The notes under the pieces: generated by a model
What the model was told of the DNA's origin: nothing
What the model saw: only the letters and a program-made list of their open reading frames with translations
Databases searched by the model: none
Assembly (NCBI GenBank): GCA_030537595.1
Contig: JAUNVR010000009.1
Location: 11,746 to 63,591, forward strand
Length of the DNA stretch: 51,846 bases
Direction of reading: 5' to 3'
DNA from: Eubacteriales bacterium
GTDB taxonomy: Bacteria; Bacillota; Clostridia; Saccharofermentanales; DTU023
Shown here: positions 17,544-26,959 of the stretch, in pieces
How the letters are laid out: each line of letters begins with the position of its first letter
Position numbering within the stretch: the first letter of the stretch is position 1
Program-made: the position numbers and the translations under genes

Positions 17544-19346
17544 GAAGATTCTTAAGACCTCTTGGAGGATTCTCAGATAGAAGGGGCGATTCAGCCACTC
17601 ACTGATACAAACTTCATGCGAGAGTGAAATAGACTTCAGCAAATCTTCTTCTATCTTTTTAATCACTGGGTGCTGATAGAGATAGCAACCGTTTTCATAG
17701 TTTAAATTAAAGGAGCGGAAATCAAAGTTTAGAGAGCCTGTAACTGCCATTTCTCCGTCTACGACAATGATTTTATCGTGGTTAAATCCGGGACTGTATT
17801 CAAAGACCCGGACACCGGATCTTAGTAACTGCTCATAGGAGGCCTTTGTGGTCTGGTTCACAGTCCATTTATCGGGAATCCCGGGGAGCATAATCCTCAC
17901 ATCAATACCAGAAGCTGCCGCACGGCAGAGTGCAGTACTGAATTTCTCATCGACCACGAAGTAAGGCGTACTGATGAGGATACTCTTTTTAGCTGTTGCG
18001 ATGAGTGCAAGGTACAGATCCTCGCCAATATTATGGGGATTATTTACGGGTCCATCCCAGAAGGGGATGAGCTGGCTATGAGGATTAAGCGCTCGCCTGT
18101 ACTCTGCGCTCAGTTTATAGTCCTGCCCATAGCTTTCCTTGAATAGCTCTTCACCACGAGCTGTTAAACCGCCCTCAGCTAGGACGAGATCATCCTCTAA
18201 GAGGAGATCCCAGGAAGTCATTTGCAGGGGATTTAAGGCGGAGGGGAGGTAGTCGCTATTCTCTTCAGGAGTCTTACCTCCGGCCAAGTTCCACATCATG
18301 AAAAACTGGTGTAGGGCACCCCAGGCCGCAGGGCCTTCAATCTTTAAGGCTGAGTCCTTCCAATAGCCGTAAGGCTGGTGTAGATTGGCGTATTCATCAG
18401 CGAGATTGGTACCTGAGAAATAGGCAATATCACCATCAATCAGGCAGAGTTTTTGGTGATTTCGATAGTTGATATACATTCTCGAGGTGTAGCGCAGAAT
18501 TGGGTTAAAGCGGATAATTTCCACGCCCGCATCGACTAAGGGCTGGAGCATGACCTGAGAAATTCTGGCAGCACAGGCTAGATCATCATAGAGGAGCTTG
18601 ACCTGGACTCCGGCCAAAGACTTTTCAATCGCAATTCTAGAAAACTCGTCCCAGATTGCACCCTCATCAATGATGTAATACTCTGCAAAGATGAATTTTT
18701 TGGCCTGGGCTAAGTCCTTAAACATCGCCTCAAACTGCTCTTCACCAGTTCCGAAATACTGACAATTATTACCCTGGTAGATTGGAAAGCCCCAGTTCGT
18801 CAACAGCCTAGACGGCAGGGGCAGCTCATAATAGGCCGGCGGAATATCCTGCTCTGAGTCGAATTCGTGCAATTTAATTGCGGGGGGAATTAGCTGTGAG
18901 CGAATTGGTACGAGGGGAGCGGCAAAGCTTGGCATCTTCGACAGCTTCGGCAATTGACCCAGACTTTTTGCGGCATCGGGACCAGCTTTTTGCTCCTCTA
19001 AATACTCCATAAAGAGGCGGCGACTCTTATTAAAGACACTTTGTCGGCCCCAGAGAAAATAGAGGATGACTCCGACCGGGGGAAAGAGTAGAAGGAGAAT
19101 AATCCAGGGCGTAGAATAGGCGGCCGAGCGTTGGTAGCGCACGACAAAGATGGCCATCAAAACGCCCAGGACCTGGAGGGCGAGGTGGAGGCTTAAAGCC
19201 TTTGCCCGCATGGTCATGGCAAAGTAAAAAACGAGTCCAATTTGGGCCAAAATAACCACCGCAGCTAAGAGCAGCCGCAGTTGACCCGGGATTTTGCGCA
19301 GGTAGAAATATCTTTTTTTAGCTTTCTCTTGCTTCATAGCACTCAC
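17529..19346 (-). CDS. cls: Cardiolipin synthase, phospholipase D family
   Basis: A 605-residue membrane enzyme joining two phosphatidylglycerols into cardiolipin. Hydrophobic segments near residues 22-47, 52-70 and 78-97 anchor the N-terminus, as in bacterial Cls. Two PLD catalytic motifs are visible: NHQKLCLIDGDIAYFSGTN and NHDKIIVVDGEMAVTGSLNF. It is longer than typical Cls (about 480-510), mainly through a Pro/Ser-rich segment after the membrane part and sequence between the two domains. The start is a GTG with TTAGG upstream; an ATG three codons in (19337) is the alternative. Its 3' end overlaps a tandem repeat. Minus strand, convergent with parB. Confidence 0.92.
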   Translation of the reverse strand: MSAMKQEKAKKRYFYLRKIPGQLRLLLAAVVILAQIGLVFYFAMTMRAKALSLHLALQVLGVLMAIFVVRYQRSAAYSTPWIILLLLFPPVGVILYFLWGRQSVFNKSRRLFMEYLEEQKAGPDAAKSLGQLPKLSKMPSFAAPLVPIRSQLIPPAIKLHEFDSEQDIPPAYYELPLPSRLLTNWGFPIYQGNNCQYFGTGEEQFEAMFKDLAQAKKFIFAEYYIIDEGAIWDEFSRIAIEKSLAGVQVKLLYDDLACAARISQVMLQPLVDAGVEIIRFNPILRYTSRMYINYRNHQKLCLIDGDIAYFSGTNLADEYANLHQPYGYWKDSALKIEGPAAWGALHQFFMMWNLAGGKTPEENSDYLPSALNPLQMTSWDLLLEDDLVLAEGGLTARGEELFKESYGQDYKLSAEYRRALNPHSQLIPFWDGPVNNPHNIGEDLYLALIATAKKSILISTPYFVVDEKFSTALCRAAASGIDVRIMLPGIPDKWTVNQTTKASYEQLLRSGVRVFEYSPGFNHDKIIVVDGEMAVTGSLNFDFRSFNLNYENGCYLYQHPVIKKIEEDLLKSISLSHEVCISEWLNRPFYLRILQEVLRIFAPLI

Positions 19347-19410
19347 AATATACCTAAAAATGCCCTTCTAATAAATAGGCTAAGTGCCGCCTTGGGCTGG
19401 ATTTTAAGAA

Positions 19411-20238
19411 TCAGCGTTGACAGCGCGGACAAAAGACAGTGGTTCGCCCGGCAATTTGCTCGGCTAAGAGGGGACGCCCGCAGTTCGGGCAGGGCTCGCC
19501 TTTTTTGCCATAGACCTTGAGTTTTTCAATAAAGCTGCCTTTTTTACCTAGGCCGTCCACGTAATCTGAAAAGGATGTACCTTTTAAGCCAATACTTTCT
19601 AAAAGCAAGGGTTTAATCTCAGCAAAGAGTGCCTCAATCCTAGCCTTAGAGATTCTGCCGGAAGCTCTTTTCGGGTGGATTCCAGCGCGGAAGAGGGCCT
19701 CATCGCAGTAGATATTGCCGAGACCTGCGACAATGGTTTGGTCGAGCAGGAGGGCCTTAATCGGGCGCTTAGGGTAGCGCTTTGCCTGGGCGTAGAGGTA
19801 ATCTGAGCTAAAGTCTGCGGCGAGGGCATCCGGTCCGAGGGCACGAAAGCCCGGCAAGATGACCTCGGACTTATCGCGGTAGAGTCCGACCCGGCCAAAG
19901 CGCCTGACATCGTTATAGTCGAGGTAGGAGTTTTTACCGTCCGCGTCTTTTAAGGTGAAGCGTAGGTGAGTGTGGGCTTTTATTTCCTCAAGCTCCTCAT
20001 GGTAGAGCAGTTTCCCAGTCATCCGAAGGTGGATTAGTAGGAAGCAGCCGTTACTCAGGTGGATTTGTAAATACTTACCACTACGGCTGAGTCGCTCGAT
20101 CTTTGCAGCGCGCAAATTATAGTTAAAGGGGTTTTCAAAGACGTCGGGATGAAGAACTTCTAAGGCGCTAATTTCCTTCCCTTGAATCAAGGGGATGAGG
20201 CTCTGACGTATGCTTTCAACTTCCGGTAATTCAGGCAT
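19411..20238 (-). CDS. mutM: Formamidopyrimidine-DNA glycosylase
   Basis: A 275-residue base-excision enzyme removing 8-oxoguanine and ring-opened purines. It starts MPELPEVE with catalytic Pro2 and Glu3; Lys55 in SGKYLQIHL is the conserved lysine; the H2TH part reads DQTIVAGLGNIYCDEALF; the C-terminal zinc finger has Cys250, Cys253, Cys270 and Cys273 and ends CQR as usual. Its ATG overlaps the nadE stop by one base (TAATG), so translation is probably coupled. Confidence 0.96.
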   Translation of the reverse strand: MPELPEVESIRQSLIPLIQGKEISALEVLHPDVFENPFNYNLRAAKIERLSRSGKYLQIHLSNGCFLLIHLRMTGKLLYHEELEEIKAHTHLRFTLKDADGKNSYLDYNDVRRFGRVGLYRDKSEVILPGFRALGPDALAADFSSDYLYAQAKRYPKRPIKALLLDQTIVAGLGNIYCDEALFRAGIHPKRASGRISKARIEALFAEIKPLLLESIGLKGTSFSDYVDGLGKKGSFIEKLKVYGKKGEPCPNCGRPLLAEQIAGRTTVFCPRCQR

Positions 20239-22160
20239 TACTGTTCTCCTTTAGCTTGATTATCCTTTGCTTCTGCTTGGGCTGCTTGCGCTTTAGAATC
20301 TGCTTTATCTTCAGCTTTTCTTTGACTTTCTAAAATCTTTTTAACGGCCTTAGCTGAGTTTAAATTATTTAAAAAGAGCTTTGCTGAAAAGTCAGAAACC
20401 AGGCGCTCTGAGCCTGTTGCGAGTAGGTCTTGAGGATAGAGGATGGGATTGTCTGGCATGCTGCGCCGCTTAAACTGCTGTGAGTAGAAGCGCCAGAGGA
20501 AGCGCTCGCAGAACTTTAATTTAGCAGCAGGGCTGAGCTCAGGGAAGTAATCTGCTTCTAAAAGCTCTGTAAAGAATTCTGCCGGGCTTTTCTGGCAGCC
20601 CCTAAATTGCCAGAGATAGTAATCAAAGAGGCGGTAGGGGCCGAGGACCTCCTCGGTAATTTGACTACTTTCAGCTGCTAGTTCGCTGCCGAGACCATTC
20701 TTTTCGCCGCTACTTAAAGCTTCGCCGCCGCCCAGACCGCCGCCCACACTTTCGCTGCCGCCCAGACCGCCGCTGCCGTCAATACTTTCGCCCCCGCTCT
20801 CAGGCAAGAGCTCAGGTGAGGCCGGAGTCGAGGCAACTAGGCGGAGCGCAGCGGCAAAGTCTGCGAGCTCAGTTTCTAAAAGCTCAGCCTCGACTTTAAG
20901 CAGCTCGGGCACTAAGGTCTTAGGAATCCCCCCGTTGACATGGTACATCGAGGTCTGATCACCATTATAGGTACACCAGCCGAGGGCTGCTTCAGATAAG
21001 GTCCCCGTGCCGAGGACGATGCCGCCTAAGCGATTCGCCAAATCCATCAGAATCTGAGTCCGCTCTCGAGCCTGGGTATTCTCGTAGGTGATGTCATGGA
21101 GATTAGGATCCTGGCCGATGTCCTTAAAGTGTTGGAGACAGGCCGGACGGATATCAATTTCATTTAATTCGAGCCCTAGCCCACGAGCTAGGGCCTGGGC
21201 GTTATTATAGCTTCTTTGACTCGAGCCAAAGCCGGGCATGTAATAGAGCTTTAAATCTTCTAGCTCCTGCTGATTACTAATCAGGGCGCGGCGCGCTAAG
21301 ACTAGGGCCAGGGTTGAATCCATCCCACCCGAGAGGCCGAGCATTACTTTACTTTTACCGAGTAGCTCGAGCCGTCTACGCAGTCCCTCAGCAGGAATTG
21401 CCAGGCCACGCTCCCAAGCCTCCTCACTTAGAGGGAAGAGGGGGTACTCAGGATTATTGAGATTCAGCCGGGCTGGCAAATCCGCAGTAGAAGCAATCAG
21501 GCTAAAGCTTAAATCGCTGTAATCTAGGCCCGGCAATTCAAAGCAGTGGGCCTCTGCGGTCTCAGAGTTACTTGCGCTGTACCAGACTGCTGTGGAATCC
21601 TCAGCAGTACTTAAATAGGCGTAAAAATCACCGAGGTAGGCACCATCACTACTACTATCTCCAGCCGCTGGACAGAGCACAAAGTTTGCCCCACGCTCCG
21701 TCGCCAGCTCAGTCAATAGCTCCTGGCTATCGAGGTAGGAGGGGAGGAGGGAGAAGATAAAGAGCGAATCCTCATCAGCTGGCAGAGATCTTTTCAGCCG
21801 CTGGTCAGAAAAGTATTCTCCGTTCTTAAAGATGATCAGTCGAAGCTCCAGCTCAGGATTCGAATGCGTAGTAAAGCTACTTTGCCGTCCGGGCTTTTTT
21901 GACCTCGGAGCAACTGGCACCGTCAGGGCAAAGGGCGCTGAATCCAGTGAATGCTCACGCAGGGATTCGAGGCTTTTTTCAATGAATGTAAAGACCTCAG
22001 GACGTAATGCCTCTGGGCCCATGCCGACCCCAGTCAGGTAGAGAGGCGGGAAAAGAATCAGGTCCGCATCGCTATTTTCGTCAATTAGACTGAGCATCAG
22101 CTCTAAGTTTAGCTCGGGATCGCCAAAGTTCTGGCGGGGATAGAGAAAGTTAATTTGCAT
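20238..22160 (-). CDS. nadE: NAD+ synthetase with degenerate glutaminase (nitrilase-like) domain
   Basis: A 640-residue enzyme that amidates nicotinic acid adenine dinucleotide to NAD+. Two-domain NadE normally takes NH3 from an N-terminal nitrilase-fold glutaminase. The synthetase domain is clear: LGLSGGMDSTLALVLARRA (PP-loop), then GSSQRSYNNAQALARGLG, LGTGTLSEAALGWCTYNGD and MYHVNGGIPKTLV. In the N-terminal domain the expected FPEL glutamate is Pro39 (FPPLYLTG), and no ICEDLW-type catalytic Cys segment is seen. A Gly/Ser/Glu-rich insertion sits at about residues 445-490, and the C-terminus is Lys/Ala/Gln-rich. ATG at 22160 has GAGG seven bases upstream; a TTG start at 22190 has none. Confidence 0.9.
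   Translation of the reverse strand: MQINFLYPRQNFGDPELNLELMLSLIDENSDADLILFPPLYLTGVGMGPEALRPEVFTFIEKSLESLREHSLDSAPFALTVPVAPRSKKPGRQSSFTTHSNPELELRLIIFKNGEYFSDQRLKRSLPADEDSLFIFSLLPSYLDSQELLTELATERGANFVLCPAAGDSSSDGAYLGDFYAYLSTAEDSTAVWYSASNSETAEAHCFELPGLDYSDLSFSLIASTADLPARLNLNNPEYPLFPLSEEAWERGLAIPAEGLRRRLELLGKSKVMLGLSGGMDSTLALVLARRALISNQQELEDLKLYYMPGFGSSQRSYNNAQALARGLGLELNEIDIRPACLQHFKDIGQDPNLHDITYENTQARERTQILMDLANRLGGIVLGTGTLSEAALGWCTYNGDQTSMYHVNGGIPKTLVPELLKVEAELLETELADFAAALRLVASTPASPELLPESGGESIDGSGGLGGSESVGGGLGGGEALSSGEKNGLGSELAAESSQITEEVLGPYRLFDYYLWQFRGCQKSPAEFFTELLEADYFPELSPAAKLKFCERFLWRFYSQQFKRRSMPDNPILYPQDLLATGSERLVSDFSAKLFLNNLNSAKAVKKILESQRKAEDKADSKAQAAQAEAKDNQAKGEQ
20721..20773 (-). repeat. 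30-bp tandem repeat inside nadE
   Basis: A 23-bp block, read on the plus strand as TTCGCyGCCGCCCAGACC then GCCGC, occurs at 20721-20743 and 20751-20773 with one mismatch. The 30-bp step keeps frame and encodes Gly/Ser-rich decamers in NadE, so copy-number change would alter only linker length. Confidence 0.75.
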
Positions 22161-22176
22161 AAAGGTACCTCGAGGT

Positions 22177-22210
22177 AAAAAAGGGCGCAAGAATCCAAGT
22201 TCCTGCGCCC
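22177..22210 (-). terminator. Terminator of the natAB-like operon
   Basis: Stem TGCGCCC/GGGCGCA (22183-22189 with 22204-22210) followed on the minus strand by six T (22177-22182). It ends just before the nadE ribosome site. Confidence 0.85.
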
Positions 22211-22216
22211 CATATT

Positions 22217-23503
22217 TTAGACTGGCTTTTCACTCCGTTTAAAGAGATTCAGCAGATCTTTTAGCTTCGGCAATTTACCGTAGCGCAAAACACCATTGCG
22301 GTAGATGACAATCGCAATCTTGGCACAAACGAAGATCGTGCCAGTATGAATTAGGGCGGCCACTACGGTTTGCCAAATTGGCAGTTCGAGCATCGAGAAG
22401 CGCACGAAATAAATCAAAGTTCCAATCAAAGGCAGGAATGAAGCAATCGTGACCCAGCTTTTGTCCGGGTCAAAAATGGCCGCAATTGAGGAGAAGAAGA
22501 TAATGAAAATCAAGGTCATTACCGGGGTGATGACCTGGGAAATCTCCTCGGTGCGATTAACCAGAGAACCTACAGCGCCAAAGAGGAAGGCAAAGGAGAG
22601 GTAGGTTAAAAGGAAGATTGCCACAGCCATCAGGAAGATTGTGATCGGCATGTCCAAGACCCCGGTCAAAATGCTGAGCTGCATGCCAGAGAGCTTCGAG
22701 AGTGAGAAGAAGAAATAATATGCTGCGCCAAAGACTGCCATCTGGAAGAGTCCAGCCAGGCCGGCGCCAAAGACCTTCCCACAGATCAGGTGGCGGGGAT
22801 GAGTCGAGGTGATCAGAATTTCCATAGTCCGACTCGACTTTTCCGAAGCCACAGAAGTGGCAGTCATCTGCCCGTAGGAGAGGAGGAACATGTAGAGGAG
22901 GATAATTAGGATATAGGTGTAGGGCATGGTCTGGAATTGGCTCTTGCCGCTTTCTTCGACCAATTCTGTCAAGGTCAACTCACAGCTACAAAGCGCGAGG
23001 TCGATTTCCTCGTGGCTCAGTCCGCGCTCGTCTAAAAGCTTTGCTTTTAAGACCTTAGTTGCGACTTTTTCTAAATCTCTTTCAAGGTCGACATTAAAGG
23101 GCTTACGCTGGGTAATCCACTCGTATTTTGTCGCCTCAGAAATCACAAAGAGGCCAAAGACATTCTCCTCGAGGGCCATCTTGCGATATTCCTCATGCTC
23201 TGCCGGATCCGCTTCTTGGATTCGGTATTTTGCCGGGTCGACGACCTCCTTAAATTCCTCGATTGAATCGAGTAGGCCGCTTTCGTCCACGATGTAAATC
23301 TCTTTAATTTGGCTCGGACCTGTACTGCCTTTAATCACTGAGTAGAGGAAGGGGAAGTTTAAGGAGAGGCCAATTAAGAGGACGGTGATCAGAGTTGTAA
23401 AGATAAAGCTCTTGCTGGAGAGGTAATTGTAAAACTCAAATAGGGTGACTGTTTTAGTTGCAGAATCGTGCTTAGGCTTTTTATTTTGGTGATCTTTAGA
23501 CAT
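22217..23503 (-). CDS. natB: ABC-2 type export permease, NatB-like
   Basis: A 428-residue membrane subunit of an ABC exporter. After a Lys-rich cytoplasmic start comes one hydrophobic segment (about 35-58), a large extracytoplasmic region (about 60-190), then five or six membrane segments in the C-terminal half, the ABC2_membrane_3 layout. SEKSSRTMEILITST is the conserved cytoplasmic coupling motif of NatB/YhaP-type permeases. AGGAGG precedes the ATG at 23503; the start overlaps the natA stop by 8 bp, so translation is coupled. Substrate (sodium, peptide or drug) cannot be read from sequence; the NatB name is by resemblance. Confidence 0.8.
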   Translation of the reverse strand: MSKDHQNKKPKHDSATKTVTLFEFYNYLSSKSFIFTTLITVLLIGLSLNFPFLYSVIKGSTGPSQIKEIYIVDESGLLDSIEEFKEVVDPAKYRIQEADPAEHEEYRKMALEENVFGLFVISEATKYEWITQRKPFNVDLERDLEKVATKVLKAKLLDERGLSHEEIDLALCSCELTLTELVEESGKSQFQTMPYTYILIILLYMFLLSYGQMTATSVASEKSSRTMEILITSTHPRHLICGKVFGAGLAGLFQMAVFGAAYYFFFSLSKLSGMQLSILTGVLDMPITIFLMAVAIFLLTYLSFAFLFGAVGSLVNRTEEISQVITPVMTLIFIIFFSSIAAIFDPDKSWVTIASFLPLIGTLIYFVRFSMLELPIWQTVVAALIHTGTIFVCAKIAIVIYRNGVLRYGKLPKLKDLLNLFKRSEKPV

Positions 23504-24482
23504 GCTCTTCCTCCTCAATCGGGCTCTTTACTTCTGCGCGGGAGGTAGTCCGGACAAAAATATCTTCAAGCGAGGGTTCGACAACTTCAAAGCGCTCAAT
23601 CGGGGTATCGAGCTGGACCAGATCCCGTAGGAGCTGGTCTTTTTGCTCAGCGCCTTCGAGTTCTAGAAGGATGCCGTCGAGCGTGCAGCGAATATTGTGC
23701 ACCGGGCAGCTGAGGGCGTTTGAGGCCTGTAATTGCTCGACTAAAGCCTTCGTTTCCTCCGGCGGCAGGCTGGCCTGAGCTGTGCCCAAGCGGATGCTCA
23801 GAGTGTCGCGGGGATAGCTTCTTTTGACCTCTTTAATCGAACCTGAGAGGACGATTTCACCCTGGTCTAAGATTGCAATCTGGTCACAAAAGCTTTCGAC
23901 ATAGGTCATCTGATGTGAGGAAAAAAGAACCAGCTTTCCAGCGTCAACTAAGTCCTTGACGACATCGCGCAAAAGCTGCGAGTTGACCGGATCCAGCCCA
24001 GAAAAGGGTTCGTCCAGGATGACCAGCTCGGGATTGGTAATCAGGCAGACAGCCAATTGGATTTTCTGCTGATTGCCCTTGGAGAGGGTTTCCAATTTCC
24101 GATTCTGGTATTGCAGCATATCGAGGCGGTCGAGCCAGTAGCGGGCATTGGCCTTAGCTTCACGCCGGCTGAGCCCGCGCAAGCTGCCGATATAAATCAT
24201 CTGGTGGAGGATCTGATACTTCGGGTAGAGCCCTTTTTCTTCCGGCAGATAACCAAAGGAGCGGACATCTTCTTTTTTATTCAGGATGGACTTGCCATCT
24301 ACGACGACGTCCCCGCTGTCGGGGGCAAAAACATTCATCAGAATCCGAATTGAGGTTGTTTTTCCGGCGCCATTGCGGCCTAAGAGACCGAAGGCTTTCC
24401 CGGATTCCGCATGGAAGGACAAATCCTTTAGGACATGGTTGTCACCAAAGGATTTGTTGACCTGCTTAAAGCTTAATTGCAT
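23496..24482 (-). CDS. natA: ABC exporter ATPase, NatA-like
   Basis: A 328-residue ATPase driving the permease encoded just downstream. Walker A GRNGAGKT (35-42), Q-loop near YLPEEKGLYP, signature LSKGNQQKIQLA, Walker B LVILDEPFSGLDP and switch His in LFSSHQMTYVE. A C-terminal domain of about 90 residues (DUF4162-like) follows, as in NatA/YhaQ. AAAGGA lies seven bases before the ATG. Transcribed after the enolase terminator, so it probably has its own promoter. Confidence 0.88.
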   Translation of the reverse strand: MQLSFKQVNKSFGDNHVLKDLSFHAESGKAFGLLGRNGAGKTTSIRILMNVFAPDSGDVVVDGKSILNKKEDVRSFGYLPEEKGLYPKYQILHQMIYIGSLRGLSRREAKANARYWLDRLDMLQYQNRKLETLSKGNQQKIQLAVCLITNPELVILDEPFSGLDPVNSQLLRDVVKDLVDAGKLVLFSSHQMTYVESFCDQIAILDQGEIVLSGSIKEVKRSYPRDTLSIRLGTAQASLPPEETKALVEQLQASNALSCPVHNIRCTLDGILLELEGAEQKDQLLRDLVQLDTPIERFEVVEPSLEDIFVRTTSRAEVKSPIEEEEHV

Positions 24483-24518
24483 GTAAAATCCTTTACTAAA
24501 AAAGTCTTGATTTACTTA

Positions 24519-24548
24519 AAAATAAGTCCGCGCCCGAAGAGGGCGCGG
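24519..24548 (-). terminator. Enolase terminator
   Basis: An 8-bp GC stem, CCGCGCCC (24528-24535) with GGGCGCGG (24541-24548), is followed on the minus strand by ACTTATTTTTAAG. Confidence 0.85.
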
Positions 24549-24566
24549 AGTAGAGTTTACTTAACT

Positions 24567-25913
<1,347 letters not shown>

Positions 25914-25950
25914 TTACTCAGGCTAGTCACAATATAAATTGACAATCTTT

Positions 25951-25959
25951 ATTATAACA
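25951..25959 (-). promoter_or_regulatory. Extended -10 promoter for enolase
   Basis: On the minus strand TGT immediately precedes TATAAT (25951-25956). No good -35. It gives a leader of about 55 nt to the enolase ATG. Confidence 0.5.
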
Positions 25960-26005
25960 TGAGGAGAATTAAAGGTGCTGGATTCGGCCAAAGCCTGCTT
26001 AAAGC

Positions 26006-26959
26006 CTAGTCTTCCGGCGCTAAATCAGCCCAGGGTAGGTCCAGATCCACAAGCTCACCGAGCTGCCTGGGCTTCTTTTGGTCAAAGATTTCCAGCGCCT
26101 TAATGATTTCATTTTCGTAACGAATGCTGATTTCAACTAGGCGCCCCTTAAATTCGAGGCCGACAATCTCGCCCCTAGTACCGGGGAGAATTTTCACATT
26201 CTCGTAGCGTAGGTACTGATTCTCGCGGCGGTTGGCGCTGCCGATAAAGTCTAGGGTGAAGGCTTTTTTTGGCCTAGTGTAAAGCTCAATTGGACTCGCA
26301 GCTTCGACTAATTCTCCCTGATTCATTAAGAGGATTCGATCGGCGAGGGAAAAGGCCTCCTCCTGGTCGTGGGTGACAAAGATCATGGCCAGCCCCAGGC
26401 TCCTTTGCACTTCTTTAATTTTGCCCCGCAGCTCAGCCCGCAGCTTGGCATCGAGGTTTGACAAGGGCTCGTCTAAAAGTAAAAGCTGCGGCTCGAGGAC
26501 GAGGGAGCGGGCGAGGGCGACGCGCTGCCTTTGCCCTCCGGAGAGTTGCTCTGGGTAGCGCTCAGCGTAGTCACTGAGCTCGACCAGTTTCAAGGCGGCT
26601 GCGATCTTTTCCTCTTGCAGGGGCTTCGCGAGGCGCCTTAGCCCTAGTCCGTAGCCGACATTTTGGGCGACGGTGAACTGGGGAAAGAGTCCGTAGGATT
26701 GAAAAACAGTCGAGAGCTTGCGAGCTTCCGGCGGGAGCTCATTTAGCTCTTCACCATTGAGGAGAATACTGCCCTCAGTCGGGCTGACGAAGCCGCCGAT
26801 GCAGTTTAAGATCGTGCTTTTGCCACAGCCGGAGGGGCCGAGAATACAAAGTAGCTCAGCTCGCTCGAGGGTGAAACTAAGATTTTTAACCACGCTTTTA
26901 CTGCCGTAGACCTTGCTCAGATTTCTGACTTCTAAAAGCTTAGTCGAGTCGCGGGACAT
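26006..26959 (-). CDS. fbpC: Iron-type ABC importer, ATP-binding protein
   Basis: A 317-residue ATPase of the FbpC/PotA group. Walker A GPSGCGKST (41-49), Q-loop Gln87 in VFQSYGLFP, signature LSGGQ (139-143), Walker B LLLLDEPLSNLD, and THDQEEAF with the switch His. A C-terminal extension beyond residue 240 looks like a short TOBE-like regulatory part. GGAGG precedes the ATG, which overlaps the permease gene by 20 bp. Third gene of a binding protein-permease-ATPase operon; substrate is inferred from the binding protein. Confidence 0.85.
   Translation of the reverse strand: MSRDSTKLLEVRNLSKVYGSKSVVKNLSFTLERAELLCILGPSGCGKSTILNCIGGFVSPTEGSILLNGEELNELPPEARKLSTVFQSYGLFPQFTVAQNVGYGLGLRRLAKPLQEEKIAAALKLVELSDYAERYPEQLSGGQRQRVALARSLVLEPQLLLLDEPLSNLDAKLRAELRGKIKEVQRSLGLAMIFVTHDQEEAFSLADRILLMNQGELVEAASPIELYTRPKKAFTLDFIGSANRRENQYLRYENVKILPGTRGEIVGLEFKGRLVEISIRYENEIIKALEIFDQKKPRQLGELVDLDLPWADLAPED

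Noticed and set aside
17332..17598. 88-codon minus-strand open frame across the repeats next to cls
   Set aside because: It overlaps the end of cls in another frame and its protein reflects the tandem repeat; no ribosome site or family resemblance.
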